DNA of 64,000 nucleotides from Acidobacteriota bacterium (GCA_023436715.1 JAEZIJ010000059.1:13591-77590), one strand, 5' to 3'; counted from the first letter of the stretch, positions 17,494 to 27,400 are shown. The notes: generated from the sequence alone by a model not told the origin. Program-made: numbers and translations.

Positions 17494-17577
17494 CTACAAG
17501 CGGTCGCAGGCCTTTGTGAAGACCCAACAGGCCGCGAAGAACACAGTAGCGATCGAAATGTAGAACAGGTCGGGCAT
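17494..17577 (-). CDS. 27-residue membrane peptide upstream of kdpF
   Basis: ATG at 17577 to TAG at 17494 encodes MPDLFYISIATVFFAACWVF followed by TKACDRL. It has one hydrophobic helix and a short charged tail. An AGGTGA lies just upstream over the end of the USP-like gene, and the stop codon overlaps the kdpF ribosome-binding site. Comparable short peptides precede kdpF in other kdp operons as I recall, but no function is known to me. The tight coupling on both sides argues it is translated and may be an accessory subunit of the Kdp complex. Confidence 0.7.
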   Translation of the reverse strand: MPDLFYISIATVFFAACWVFTKACDRL

Positions 17578-17580
17578 ACT

Positions 17581-18027
17581 TCACCTCGCGAGCACCACCG
17601 AATGGCCCGCCTTCTCAAGCGCCCGGGCGAGAGATGCCCCGGCAATCGGGAACCGCCATTTCCGTCCGCCGACAATGACGAACGAGTGCGGCTTCAGCGA
17701 ACCGCGCACCGCTTCGGCTACGTCACGGCACAACAGGACCGTCCCTTCAATTCGCGCGGCTTTGTGTCCGGCGACCGCAGCCCCCAGTTGTTGCTCGAGG
17801 AAGCTCGGCGGGACGGGTGGCTCCGTGAGCGGAGCGGGGAACTGCACGACCACGGGCAGCAGCACAGTCACTCTGGCGTTCAGGCCGCGCCACAGCCGTT
17901 CTGCCGCCGTAAGAACAGCCCCGGCCTCCTGCGGCGTCGCTGCGACCACGGTGATCTCAAACGCTGTCCGGGGCGCCGCCACATCTAGCGAGTTCAGTGG
18001 AAGGCGATAGCCAGTCACATTCTTCAC
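17581..18027 (-). CDS. Universal-stress-like protein of the kdp operon
   Basis: A 148-residue cytoplasmic protein without an exact family. The alternation of strands and helices, and the segments FEITVVAATPQEAGAVLTAA and HSFVIVGGRKWRFPI, suggest a USP/Rossmann-like fold. It is the first gene after the kdpE gap and ends three bases before the 27-residue peptide. AGGTGAAG directly before the ATG supports the start. Position implies a role in potassium response, perhaps nucleotide sensing; this is inference from context. Confidence 0.55.
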   Translation of the reverse strand: MKNVTGYRLPLNSLDVAAPRTAFEITVVAATPQEAGAVLTAAERLWRGLNARVTVLLPVVVQFPAPLTEPPVPPSFLEQQLGAAVAGHKAARIEGTVLLCRDVAEAVRGSLKPHSFVIVGGRKWRFPIAGASLARALEKAGHSVVLAR

Positions 18028-18050
18028 CTACCCTACGGTAGCCCGGAGGG

Positions 18051-18066
18051 CATAAAGAAGTCATAA
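18051..18066 (-). promoter_or_regulatory. Candidate KdpE-type direct repeat before the kdp structural genes
   Basis: Read on the minus strand, TTATG occurs twice with an 11-base step (plus-strand CATAA at 18051-18055 and 18062-18066). Two copies about one helical turn apart are typical of OmpR/PhoB-family sites. They lie in the 55-base gap between kdpE and the USP-like gene, the expected place for an inducible kdp promoter. No unambiguous -10 or -35 is visible. Confidence 0.35.
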
Positions 18067-18082
18067 GGAATCCGTCAGGATT

Positions 18083-18775
18083 TCATGAAGGTATGCGGAA
18101 GCTGTATCCCACCCAAGGCTCGGTCACGATGTATCGCGGCCGCCCCGGCTCCGGCTCGATCTTCTTGCGCAGTTGGTTGACGAACACGCGCAGATACTCG
18201 ACTTCGTCGCCGTAATCCGGTCCCCAGACCGCTTGCAGGAGTCTCCCGTGCGGGATGGGCACTCCCGGATTCGTAACCAGATACTGGAGTAAGTCAAACT
18301 CCTTCGGAGTGAGCCGGACTTCCTTGCCATGGACGGCTACGCGGCGGGCGGCCAGGTTGATCTCGACGCCCTCGAAGGAAAGAGTCTGGGGCACGTTATC
18401 GGGCGCGAGCGGCGCCCGGCGCAATGCCGCGCGAATGCGCGCGAGCAGTTCCTGCATTCCGAACGGTTTCGTGACGAAATCGTCCGCACCGGCGTCGAGC
18501 GCTTCGACCTTATCCTTTTCCGTGTTCCGAACACTAAGCACGATGATGGGAACGTCGCCCCCCGCGCGTATGGCGCGACAGGCGGCCAGGCCGCCCATGC
18601 CCGGCATATTGAGGTCGAGGAGAACTACGTCGTGCCGATCGCCTCGAAGCTTCTCCAGTGCTTCCTCGCCGCTCCGCGCGTCGGCGACGACGTAACCTTG
18701 CGCGCTCAGCGTGGTCCGCATCACACGCCGGATCTGCGGATCGTCGTCCACCACCAGGATTTTCGCGTTAGTCAT
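18083..18775 (-). CDS. kdpE: KdpE-type response regulator (OmpR/PhoB family)
   Basis: A 230-residue two-domain regulator. The receiver domain carries the acidic pair (KILVVDDD), the phosphorylated Asp in VVLLDLNMPGMGG, the switch Ser in IIVLSVR, and the Lys in DDFVTKPFGMQEL. The C-terminal winged helix reads LTPKEFDLLQYLVTNPG with VEYLRVFVNQLRKKIE as the recognition region and wing. It overlaps the upstream kinase gene by four bases and precedes the Kdp structural genes, so it is the probable activator of kdpFABC. Confidence 0.93.
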   Translation of the reverse strand: MTNAKILVVDDDPQIRRVMRTTLSAQGYVVADARSGEEALEKLRGDRHDVVLLDLNMPGMGGLAACRAIRAGGDVPIIVLSVRNTEKDKVEALDAGADDFVTKPFGMQELLARIRAALRRAPLAPDNVPQTLSFEGVEINLAARRVAVHGKEVRLTPKEFDLLQYLVTNPGVPIPHGRLLQAVWGPDYGDEVEYLRVFVNQLRKKIEPEPGRPRYIVTEPWVGYSFRIPS

Positions 18776-20226
18776 ACGCCGGCCTGTTCACTCGCGCCGG
18801 GCAGCGCGATGAAAAACTCCGATCCGCCGCCGCTTCGCTCCTCGATCCAGATACGCCCGCCGTGCGCTTTGACGATTTCGCGCGCGATCGGCAGGCCCAT
18901 GCCCGTTCCGGGAATCGTGCCGCCCCCTTGCAGTCCGCGGTAGAACCGCTCGAATATGCGGGATTGCTCAGTCTCCGGTATTCCCGGCCCACGATCCGCC
19001 ACGCTGATTACCACCGTCTCGCCCTGCGGGCGTGCCCTCACGGTAATGGGAGAACCCGGGGGAGAGTACTTCAGCGCATTATCCACCAACTGGCGGATGG
19101 CCAGCGCGGCCAAGTCGGGGTCGGCCTGCACGAGCGGCACGTCACCGGGGATATCGACCTGCACGGGCCGCCCTTCGAGCGACCTTGCAAGTTTCCTCAG
19201 TGCCAGGTTCACGAGTTGCCGCACCGGTCGTACGGATTTCTCAAGGCGCACGTTGCCGGCTTCAATGCGTGCAGTCTGTACGGCTTCGGTGACCATGTTC
19301 GTGAGGTGATCCGTCTCTTCATCGGCCACCGTCAGCAACTCCCGCTGCGCGCCGTTGGCATCCGCCAGCAGCGAGGTGACCGCCGCTTTGATCGATGTCA
19401 GCGGGGTCTTGAAATCATGGGCGAGCGCATCGAGCAAGAGCGCCTTCAGTTCGTCGTTCTGGCGTGCAGCCTCGGCCCGCGCCGCCGCCCGCTGCGAACG
19501 TCCGCGCTCGACTTCTATCGCCGCCAGATTCGAAATGGAGTGCAGGGCCGTGTCGGATATACCGCCGCCCATGATGGCTAGGCTTCCGATCGGTGGCCCG
19601 CCCAGGCTGATGGGAAGCACCGTAAGGTCTGTGGCCGGGTCGCGCAAGGCCGTGCCCTGCACGGCGGCGTCGCGGAGCCGTTCATCCGTCAACGGAACTT
19701 CCTGGATTCCCGCGCGATGAACTTTGTCCTCTGCGCGGTCGTAAAACGCGACCGCGGGCGCGTCGAAAATGAGCGCGATCTGATATGAGATGCGAGCGCC
19801 GGCCGGCTGGTCTGGGCTGAGCATCAGGTTGCGGCTGAGCGCGTACAATCGCTCCATCTCGTGCTGCCGGTGCGTGGCCTCGATAGCCCGGCGCTTAGCA
19901 CGCGCCGATAGTTGGCTTGCGACTACCGAGACCACCAGGAACGTGAACAGGGCAACCCAGTTTTGCGGATCGGCGATGGTGTAAGTGCCTATCGGCGGCA
20001 GGAAGAAGTAGTTGAAGCACAACATTGCGGCGATCGACGCCGCGATGGCCTCAGCCAGTCCCCAAACCGTCGCGATGGCAAGGATGCCCAGCAGAAGCGT
20101 GAGCGCAACCGTGGTCGCGTTTACGGAAGCCACACCGTAGTACCACGCGGTGATCGCGCCGATGATCCCCATCGCGGCGGCCATGCGCGAGACCGGCCTG
20201 ACAAGGCTGATTCGACTGCGTTCCAT
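18772..20226 (-). CDS. KdpD-like sensor histidine kinase lacking the N-terminal KdpD/USP region
   Basis: A 484-residue inner-membrane kinase equivalent to the C-terminal half of KdpD. About four membrane helices (DUF4118-type, residues 10-110, with AAMLCFNYFFLPPIGTYTI) are followed by a GAF-like domain. The HisKA box is LAHDFKTPLTSIKAA, and the ATPase boxes are VDNALKYSPPGSP, VADRGPGIPETEQ and GTGMGLPIAREIVKAHGG. The missing input domains are supplied by two separate genes at the far end of the same cluster. It is translationally coupled to kdpE. Confidence 0.92.
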   Translation of the reverse strand: MERSRISLVRPVSRMAAAMGIIGAITAWYYGVASVNATTVALTLLLGILAIATVWGLAEAIAASIAAMLCFNYFFLPPIGTYTIADPQNWVALFTFLVVSVVASQLSARAKRRAIEATHRQHEMERLYALSRNLMLSPDQPAGARISYQIALIFDAPAVAFYDRAEDKVHRAGIQEVPLTDERLRDAAVQGTALRDPATDLTVLPISLGGPPIGSLAIMGGGISDTALHSISNLAAIEVERGRSQRAAARAEAARQNDELKALLLDALAHDFKTPLTSIKAAVTSLLADANGAQRELLTVADEETDHLTNMVTEAVQTARIEAGNVRLEKSVRPVRQLVNLALRKLARSLEGRPVQVDIPGDVPLVQADPDLAALAIRQLVDNALKYSPPGSPITVRARPQGETVVISVADRGPGIPETEQSRIFERFYRGLQGGGTIPGTGMGLPIAREIVKAHGGRIWIEERSGGGSEFFIALPGASEQAGV

Positions 20227-20353
20227 CCCAAACCATTTTAGTTCCGCAGCGCGTCTGGGCTAAGATTGCTGCTTGCCTTCGACCGGGATTCACGTTCGGA
20301 CTACCCTGATTCCGCGGCAGAACTGATCAGCACTTCCCGCCGTATAAACAAGT

Positions 20354-21250
20354 ATGCGGCGCCTCGCACTGATTGCCGTTGTCCTCCTCGCCATCGCTTG
20401 GCTGATTGCGGGAGCGTTGCTCTGCGAAGGCGCCTTGCACGTCCCCAGGGTTCCTATAGCGGCGTCGCCCGGTCTGCACGCAGCGGGCGTGACGTCCGGG
20501 CACGATGTCGAGATACCTGCGGCAGATGGTATTCGCCTCAGGGCGACCTTTCTGTCGCCCCCGAGCCCGGGTCGCGGGTGTGTGCTGATCTTGCACGGCG
20601 TGGCCGATTCGCGCGGCGGCACTCTCGGATTCGCTCAGATGTTCACTGCCGCCGGATATTCGGTATTGGCGGTCGACAGCCGTGGACACGGTGCGAGCGG
20701 AGGTGAACTCGTCACTTACGGTCTTTTCGAGCGGGGAGATATCCTTCGCTGGGCCGCTTGGCTGCGTGACAGCGGTTGTAATGCACTGTATGGCTTAGGC
20801 GAGTCCATGGGGGCAGCGATTCTGATCCAGGCCGCCGCCGAGCGGCCGGTTTTCGATGCAATCGTCGCCGAGTGTCCGTTTGCCGACCTCAGGACTATGG
20901 CGGAAGAGCGAATCGTGCAGGCGCTTCGAGGTCCCAGACTGATCCGGCGGATGCTCGCGACAATTGTCGTGCCGAGTGGGTTCTTCTACGCCCGAGTTCG
21001 GTACGGGTTTGACTTGCGCGAGGTGTCGCCTGTGACGGCGGCTGCACGATTGACGACACCGACACTGCTGATCCACGGCTCTGCCGACACGAACATCCCG
21101 GCTGCGCACTCAATTGCGATCGCGACCGCCGGACCAAGCGTTTCGCTTTGGCTGGTTCCGGGGGCAGAGCATACCGCCGCTTGGGCGCACGCGCCGCGCG
21201 AGTTCCAGGCGAAAGTTCTGGAATGGTTGGAGCTGCACCGTCCTGGTTGA
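20354..21250 (+). CDS. Alpha/beta hydrolase (S33-like) with N-terminal membrane anchor
   Basis: A 298-residue protein. An N-terminal hydrophobic segment (LIAVVLLAIAWLIAGALLCE) acts as signal or anchor. The hydrolase fold follows, with oxyanion region LILHGVADSRGG, nucleophile elbow GLGESMGAA, acid in LLIHGSADTNIPAAH and the histidine in VPGAEHTAAW. The enzyme probably cleaves an ester or amide at the membrane or in the periplasm. It stands alone, divergent from the kdp kinase, with 39 bases to the convergent P450 gene. Confidence 0.85.
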   Translation: MRRLALIAVVLLAIAWLIAGALLCEGALHVPRVPIAASPGLHAAGVTSGHDVEIPAADGIRLRATFLSPPSPGRGCVLILHGVADSRGGTLGFAQMFTAAGYSVLAVDSRGHGASGGELVTYGLFERGDILRWAAWLRDSGCNALYGLGESMGAAILIQAAAERPVFDAIVAECPFADLRTMAEERIVQALRGPRLIRRMLATIVVPSGFFYARVRYGFDLREVSPVTAAARLTTPTLLIHGSADTNIPAAHSIAIATAGPSVSLWLVPGAEHTAAWAHAPREFQAKVLEWLELHRPG

Positions 21251-21289
21251 CGTGTGCGGTCAGAAGTACATCGGCTCCACTCGTCGCTT

Positions 21290-22534
21290 TCAGAACGTCA
21301 CGTTCAACGCCTTCAGGCCGCGCAACGCCAGGTTCTCGCGCCAGACCAGCGGCCCGGGCTCGAGCTTCAGATTGGGAAAGCGCCGGAGGACCGCCTCAAA
21401 CGCCAGCTGGCCCTCAATGCGCGCCAGTGGAGCGCCGAAACAGAAGTGTCCGCCCCAACCGAACGACAGGTGGCGATTGTCCGGCCGCGTAATATCCAGC
21501 CGGTCGGGATCGGGAAAGCGCTCCGGATCGCGGTTGCCCGCCGCCATGACTGCGATCACCCCCTCGCGCTTGCGGATACGCTGCCCGCCAATCTCCGTGT
21601 CTTCCGGAGCGACTCGCGCCGTGTGCTGAGTCGGGCTCTCGTAACGCAACAGTTCCTCGACGGCCGACGGAATGAGTGAAAGGTCCGCCCGCAGCCTCTC
21701 AAGTTCCTCGGGATTGCGAAGCAGCGCCAGCAGCCCGTTTCCGATAAGGTTCGTCGTGGTCTCCTGGCCGCCAACCATGGTTATGATGGTGTTCGCGATC
21801 ACCTCTTCGTCTGTAAGCCGGTCCCCGTCACACTCGGCGTTCATCAGCGCGCAGATGAGTCCCTCGTTGGGGCGCTTCCGGAGCGACCGGATCGCCTCCC
21901 GGAAATAGGCGAGCATCTCCTCCAGACTCCGCAGCGCGCGAGGCGCGCGGTCCGGATTGTGCTGAAAGTTGCCGAGCATTTCCGCGAAATCCGCGGACCA
22001 TACCTTCAACTGCTCATGGTCCGACGCCGGCACCCCCAGCATCTCGGCCGTCACAATGGCGGGAAGAGGCGCCGCCAGATCCGCCACCACTTCCATTCGC
22101 CCCTTGGGCTTCACTCGATCCAGAAGGCGATCGACAATTCCCTGAATGTGATCGCGCAGCACCTTGACACGGTCCGGAGTGAAGGCGCGAGCAGCCAGGC
22201 TGCGCACGCGGGTATGCGCCGGCGGGTCGAGAAACAGCATCTGCTTTACCATCACCGCCGCTGCCGGCGCGAGCGATGACAGTCCCATCGCACCCAGTTG
22301 CTCTGGTGTGGGTGTGCGCTCGGCGGAAAACCGGAGCAGCACCGTCACCACATCCGCATAGCGTGTGACCACCCACGCGTGTAGGAAGGGATCCCAGTGT
22401 ACGGGCGCCTCAGTCCGCAGCCGGTGATACAAGGGATAAGGGTTGGCCAGCACTTCGGGATCCAACAAATGGTAGAGACTGAGGACCGAGCCGGAGTTTT
22501 CCGGCTTCACGAAGCTCGTTGAGTGTCCCGTCAT
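21290..22534 (-). CDS. Cytochrome P450 of the NRPS operon
   Basis: A 414-residue soluble bacterial P450. The I-helix oxygen-binding motif is MVGGQETTTNL, the K-helix ExxR is in VEELLRYESP, and the heme loop is FGWGGHFCFGAPLAR with the Cys thiolate ligand. All needed motifs are present. The ATG overlaps the stop of the A-T didomain gene by four bases. P450s coupled to a stand-alone A-T didomain (NovH/NovI type) often hydroxylate the beta-carbon of the amino acid while it is bound to the carrier. Beta-hydroxylation of leucyl-carrier is therefore the favoured inference; tailoring of the finished peptide is the alternative. Redox partners are not encoded nearby. Confidence 0.93.
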   Translation of the reverse strand: MTGHSTSFVKPENSGSVLSLYHLLDPEVLANPYPLYHRLRTEAPVHWDPFLHAWVVTRYADVVTVLLRFSAERTPTPEQLGAMGLSSLAPAAAVMVKQMLFLDPPAHTRVRSLAARAFTPDRVKVLRDHIQGIVDRLLDRVKPKGRMEVVADLAAPLPAIVTAEMLGVPASDHEQLKVWSADFAEMLGNFQHNPDRAPRALRSLEEMLAYFREAIRSLRKRPNEGLICALMNAECDGDRLTDEEVIANTIITMVGGQETTTNLIGNGLLALLRNPEELERLRADLSLIPSAVEELLRYESPTQHTARVAPEDTEIGGQRIRKREGVIAVMAAGNRDPERFPDPDRLDITRPDNRHLSFGWGGHFCFGAPLARIEGQLAFEAVLRRFPNLKLEPGPLVWRENLALRGLKALNVTF

Positions 22535-24402
22535 AGCGATCCCGCCTTTTCCGTTGCCGGTCCGCGGTTCAACATCTCCTGCACTTTGTCGTCCGGCATC
22601 GCTTGAATTTTCGCCACGATGAGCTTTTCGATTTCAGCCGACAACTGCGCCACCGTCGGCGATTCGAACAGCGTTCGCAGGGGCAGATCCACCCCGAAAG
22701 TATCTGAGATCCGGGCGATCAGCTGCGTCCCCAGCAGCGAGTGCCCGCCAAGCAGGAAGAAGTTGCCGTTGACGCTCACGCGTTCCAGCCCCAGCAGGGT
22801 GGCCACGATGGCTCCCAGGCGCTCCTCGAGCGGGTTCCGCGGCGCGACAAAAGCATCGCTTCGCAGTGTGTTCTCTTCGGTGGGAGGCGGCAGTGCCGCG
22901 GGGTTCACCTTACCGTTCGGCGTCATGGGCAGCGAATCGACGAGCACGAACGCCGACGGCATCATGTACTCGGGCAGGCGCTGGCGCAGGAGCTCCTGGA
23001 GGCCTGCTGCGTCCGGCGAATGCTCCGGCGCCGCGACGACGTATGCGATAAGCCGCTTTTCGCCTCCGCGATCCCCGGACGCGACGACAGCGCTCGATTG
23101 GACCGACGGATGTCTCTCCAGCACGCCGGCGATTTCACTCAACTCGACACGGTTGCCGCGAATCTTCACCTGGTCATCCGAGCGTCCGAGGAAGGCGATT
23201 TGCCCGTCCGGCAGGTATCGCGCGAGATCGCCGGTTCTGTATAAGCGGGCTTGCTGCCCGGCGTTGAAAGGGTTCGGGACGAATCTTTCGGCGGTCAACT
23301 CCGGACGGTTCAGGTAACCCCGCGCAAGACCATCTCCTCCGATGTAGATTTCCCCCGCCTCGCCGGCTGGAACCCGCCGCAGATGCTCGTCCAGGATATA
23401 GACTTCTGTATTGGCGATCGCGCGCCCGATCGGTGGCAGGCTATCCGAATCCTCCCTGGGCGGCACGACGCAGGATGTCGCGACGACGGTGCACTCTGTG
23501 GGTCCGTAATTATTGACCACCTTGAAGGGCAGGTTGGGCGACGGATAATGATGCAAAGTGTCGCCTCCGGTCAGCAAATAGCGAAGCGATGTTTCCGGCG
23601 GCCACTCCAGCTTCAGCGCGCGCTCCGCGAGGGGCGTCGGCAGAAAGCTGATGGTGATGCGCCGGGCCACGAGCCAGTCGCGCAGACGCTCCGGCGAGAC
23701 GCGGGTGGCCTCATCGGGAATATGGATGCTAGCGCCCGCCGTGAGATAGGGCCACAATTCCCACACTGCCGCGTCGAAACCTGGACTCGCCAGTTGTGTT
23801 GCCCGGTCGCGCCCGCTTACCTGAAATGCATCCCGGTGCCAGAAGACCAGGTTCATGAGGCTGCGATTCGTGATCTCGACGCCTTTGGGCTGCCCGGTCG
23901 AACCCGAGGTGTATATTACGTACGCGAGGCCGGTGCCGCTGGTCTCCGCGGAGTACGGCTCCGTTTCACAATCCCGGGCATCCACTCCAACCACTTTCCA
24001 GGGCCCCGCGGGGAGTCTATCCGCGATGCAGCCCTGTGTCACAACTACCTTCGCGCCGGAATCCGCCAGCATGAAAGACAACCGCTCCGGCGGATATGAC
24101 GGATCGAGCGGAACGTAGGCGCCGCCCGCCTTCAGGATCCCGAGCGCACCCACTACCATTGCCGCGGACCGCCCCACGCACAAGCCGGCGAGGACGTCCG
24201 CTCCAACGCCCAGGCTGCGCAGATGCCGCGCCAGTTCATTTGCGCGAGTGTCGAGTTCGCGGTAAGTCAACGACTCGGTGCCGGCCTCCACCGCCAGCGC
24301 GTCCGGCGTTGCCTCCGCCTGCTCGCCTACGAGTTGCGCGACGCAGGCGTCCTCGGGATATGGCTGTCCCGTCGCGTTCAACTGCTGACTTTTGCTTGCC
24401 AT
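22531..24402 (-). CDS. Non-ribosomal peptide synthetase, A-T didomain (predicted leucine)
   Basis: A 623-residue protein. The adenylation domain (about residues 20-525) has YVIYTSGSTGQPKGVEI, YGPTECT, YRTGDLARYLPDG and NGKVNPAAL, with the catalytic Lys intact. Aligning FDAAVWELW, ISFLPTPL, LLTGGDT, NNYGPTECTVV to GrsA gives specificity residues D-A-W-F-L-G-N-V-V-K, a published leucine code. A carrier domain follows with the phosphopantetheine Ser in FFLLGGHSLLGTQL. There is no condensation domain, so it loads an amino acid in trans. ATG at 24402 follows a purine-rich GGGAGGGAGA and overlaps the upstream NRPS gene by 25 bases. Confidence 0.92.
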   Translation of the reverse strand: MASKSQQLNATGQPYPEDACVAQLVGEQAEATPDALAVEAGTESLTYRELDTRANELARHLRSLGVGADVLAGLCVGRSAAMVVGALGILKAGGAYVPLDPSYPPERLSFMLADSGAKVVVTQGCIADRLPAGPWKVVGVDARDCETEPYSAETSGTGLAYVIYTSGSTGQPKGVEITNRSLMNLVFWHRDAFQVSGRDRATQLASPGFDAAVWELWPYLTAGASIHIPDEATRVSPERLRDWLVARRITISFLPTPLAERALKLEWPPETSLRYLLTGGDTLHHYPSPNLPFKVVNNYGPTECTVVATSCVVPPREDSDSLPPIGRAIANTEVYILDEHLRRVPAGEAGEIYIGGDGLARGYLNRPELTAERFVPNPFNAGQQARLYRTGDLARYLPDGQIAFLGRSDDQVKIRGNRVELSEIAGVLERHPSVQSSAVVASGDRGGEKRLIAYVVAAPEHSPDAAGLQELLRQRLPEYMMPSAFVLVDSLPMTPNGKVNPAALPPPTEENTLRSDAFVAPRNPLEERLGAIVATLLGLERVSVNGNFFLLGGHSLLGTQLIARISDTFGVDLPLRTLFESPTVAQLSAEIEKLIVAKIQAMPDDKVQEMLNRGPATEKAGSL

Positions 24403-27400
24403 GCACAATCTCCCTCCCTATGTGCCGTCAGGAGGCACTTACTCATTCGTTCCGCAGTGATACTAACTGCCGGTTCGGAGTAAATTGCCCAGTACTTACC
24501 AGGAATCTCGTAGACGTCAACCGGCCCAGACACCACTTCCCTCCAGCCCGCATGGAAATCCTCGAAAGCCTCGGCTCGGCGTTCGGTGCTGCGAAACAGA
24601 GCTACGCCCCCCGAATAGGGCCCGGGCACGTAGGTCCTGGCAGCGGCCCAGAGTATTTCGCGTACGCTTCCCAGGCGGCCGTGCCCCAAACGCAACCGAA
24701 GCGGAATTGAAACGCGCCATACCAGGCTCTGCAAGTCGAGGAAAAAGTCGCGCAGCCGCGCCCCGACGTAAAGTGACGTCTCTCTCAGCTCCATCTGGCG
24801 CAGCGTCACAGAATGGCGGCGAAGCTGGCGAAAACTGAACCTGCGTGCGAGTTCTTCAATCTGGCTTCCGCTGGAGTAATCGGCTCGCGGCGCGGGGTTC
24901 TGGGCGTGGAACATCACTAACTGGGCCACCCGCGCTCCCTCGGCTTTCAGTTGCCGCGCCATCTCGTATGCGATGAGTGCATTGATGCAATGGCCCGCGA
25001 GGAAGTAAGGACCTTCGGGCTCGTATTCCCGGATGGCTTTTACGAGGTGCCGTGCGATGTCCTCCAGCCGGTAAGGAGTAGGTAAGTCGGCGATAACGGA
25101 CGGGCGCAAATCCAGGCCAAGAAAGGGCTGATCCGTCCGGAGCCGCTGGGCCAGGGCCCGGAACATCGGTCCCGCTCCGATCGAGACGCAGAACACCGGC
25201 GGCCTGGAGCCGAGCGGCTGGATCGGGACGATCTCGACAGGCGGCCCCGTGATCCCGGGCGCGCGCAGCAGTTCAGCCATTTTCTCGATCGTGGGCGCCT
25301 GAAACAGCGCGGCAATCGATAAAGTCGCCCCGAACGCCTTCTCGATGCGAACCAGCAGGTTTGCTGCAAGCAGAGAGTGTCCGCCGCGCTCGAAGAAATC
25401 GTCCGTCACCCCAATCGGTTCCGTCTTTAGAACCGATTCCCAAACCGATGCAAGTTTCAGCTCGATCGCGTTCCTCGGCGGAACATGAGTCTCCTGCCTT
25501 ACCGTCTCCAGGGCATCGGGAGCGGGCAGTGCCGCACGATTCAGTTTCCCGTTGGGCAAGGCCGGAAATTCTGCGAGGAAAACGAATCTCCCCGGGACCA
25601 TGTATTCGGGCAGCTTCGTTCGCAAGTGGTTCCGCAGGACGGCGGACGTAAGTGCGGTGCCCTCGGCCGGAATCGCGTAAGCAACGAGCGACTGATCCCC
25701 CTGAGCGTCCGGGCGCGTTACTGCGACCGCGGCCTTCACCCCGGGGTACTGCCCCAGTTCGGCCTCGATCTCGCCCAGCTCGATCCGGTAACCGCGAACC
25801 TTAACCTGGAGATCGATCCTGCCGAGGAATTCGAGCGTGCCGCCGGGCAACCGGCGCATCAGGTCGCCCGTGCGATAAAGCCGGGCGCCTTGCTTCCCAC
25901 TGAACGGGTTCGGGACGAACTTTGCTGCCGTCAACTCCGGCCGTTCGTAGTACCCGCGTGCGACGCCTTCGCCGCCGATGTATAGCTCTCCTTCGATACC
26001 GGCCGGGACCGGCTGGCCGTTCCGGTCGAGAACGTAGAACTCGGTGTTCGCGATTGGTGGTCCAAGCACGCCCGCCTTCTTGTCGCCGGGGCGCAGCCGG
26101 TATATGGAGGACCAGATCGTGGTCTCGGTCGGCCCGTACATATTCCAGACCGAATCGCTGCGCTCCCTGAGATCCGCGGCCAGGTTCTCCGGAAGGGCTT
26201 CGCCTCCGCAGAGCACCTTCAAACGGGTCGCGCCCCGCCATCCGGTCTCGACCAGCATGCGCCATGTGGCGGGCGTCGCTTGCATCACGGTAGCCCGGCT
26301 CTCTTCGAGCAATCGCAGGAGCGCTCTCCCGTCCTGTGCCGTCTCACGGCGAGCTAGCACGACCTTGGCGCCCGCGATCAGCGGGAGATAGATCTCCAGC
26401 CCCGAGATGTCGAAAGACAGCGTGGTAACCGCCAGCAGAGTGTCGCCGCTCTCCATGCCCGGTTCCTTCAGCATTGAGTTGAGGAAGTTCACCAGGCTGC
26501 GGTGCTCGATCTGAACGCCTTTAGGCTGGCCGGTCGAACCCGACGTGTAAATCATGTAGGCGAGATTTTCCGGCTTCGCCTCGCTTACAGGGTCGTCCTG
26601 GCGCTCGCGGCCGATCAGCTTCCAGTCGCTGTCCAGGCAGACCACCCGCGTGTCGCAGGCCGGCAGCCGGTACTTGAGATGCTTCTCGGTCAGCAGCACG
26701 CGAGGTGCGGCGTCTTTGAGCATGAATGCGAGGCGCTCGTCCGGATAGGCCGGATCGAGCGGAACGTATGCGCCCCCGGCTTTCAAGATGCCCAGGAGCG
26801 CCACGATCATGTCCGGACCCCGCTCCATCGAGATCCCGGCCATTACCTCCGGACCAACGCCGAGCGATTGGAGATGATGAGCGACCTGATTGGCGCGGCG
26901 GTTCAGCTCGCCGTAGGTCAGCCGCGTCTTCTCGAATACCACCGCCACCGCGCCGGGCCTACGCCGGACCTGCTCTTCAAACAGCCGGTGGACGGGAGCC
27001 GCGGGATAGGACCTCCGTGTCTCATTCGATTTGACAAGCAGCTCATTGCGTTCAGCGCCGGTCAACACCGGCAGCGTCGCAACCCGGCTGTCGGGGTCCG
27101 CCACGGCTCCTTCGAGCAGAGTCTGCCAATGCGCGACCATGCGCGTGATCGTCGCGGCATCGAACAGATCGGGGTTGTACGTGATCGGTCCGATGATTCC
27201 GTCCGGTCGTTCATCGAGATCGATGTACAGGTCCAGCTTGGATGCGCCGCTCGATACGTCCGCCTCGGCAAGATCCCAACCCGGCGCAAGTGCGGGCAGG
27301 GAAGGCTCGAGCGAAATCATGATCTGAAAAAGCGGATTGCGGCTGAGGTCCCGCTCCGATTGCAGCTCCTTGACCAGACGCTGGAACGGAACGCCGTCGT

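Noticed and set aside
15642..17675. Extended kdpA reading with about 95 extra N-terminal residues
   Set aside because: The extra part overlaps kdpF and the 27-residue gene and is not KdpA-like; AGGAGG plus TTG at 17390 gives the expected start.
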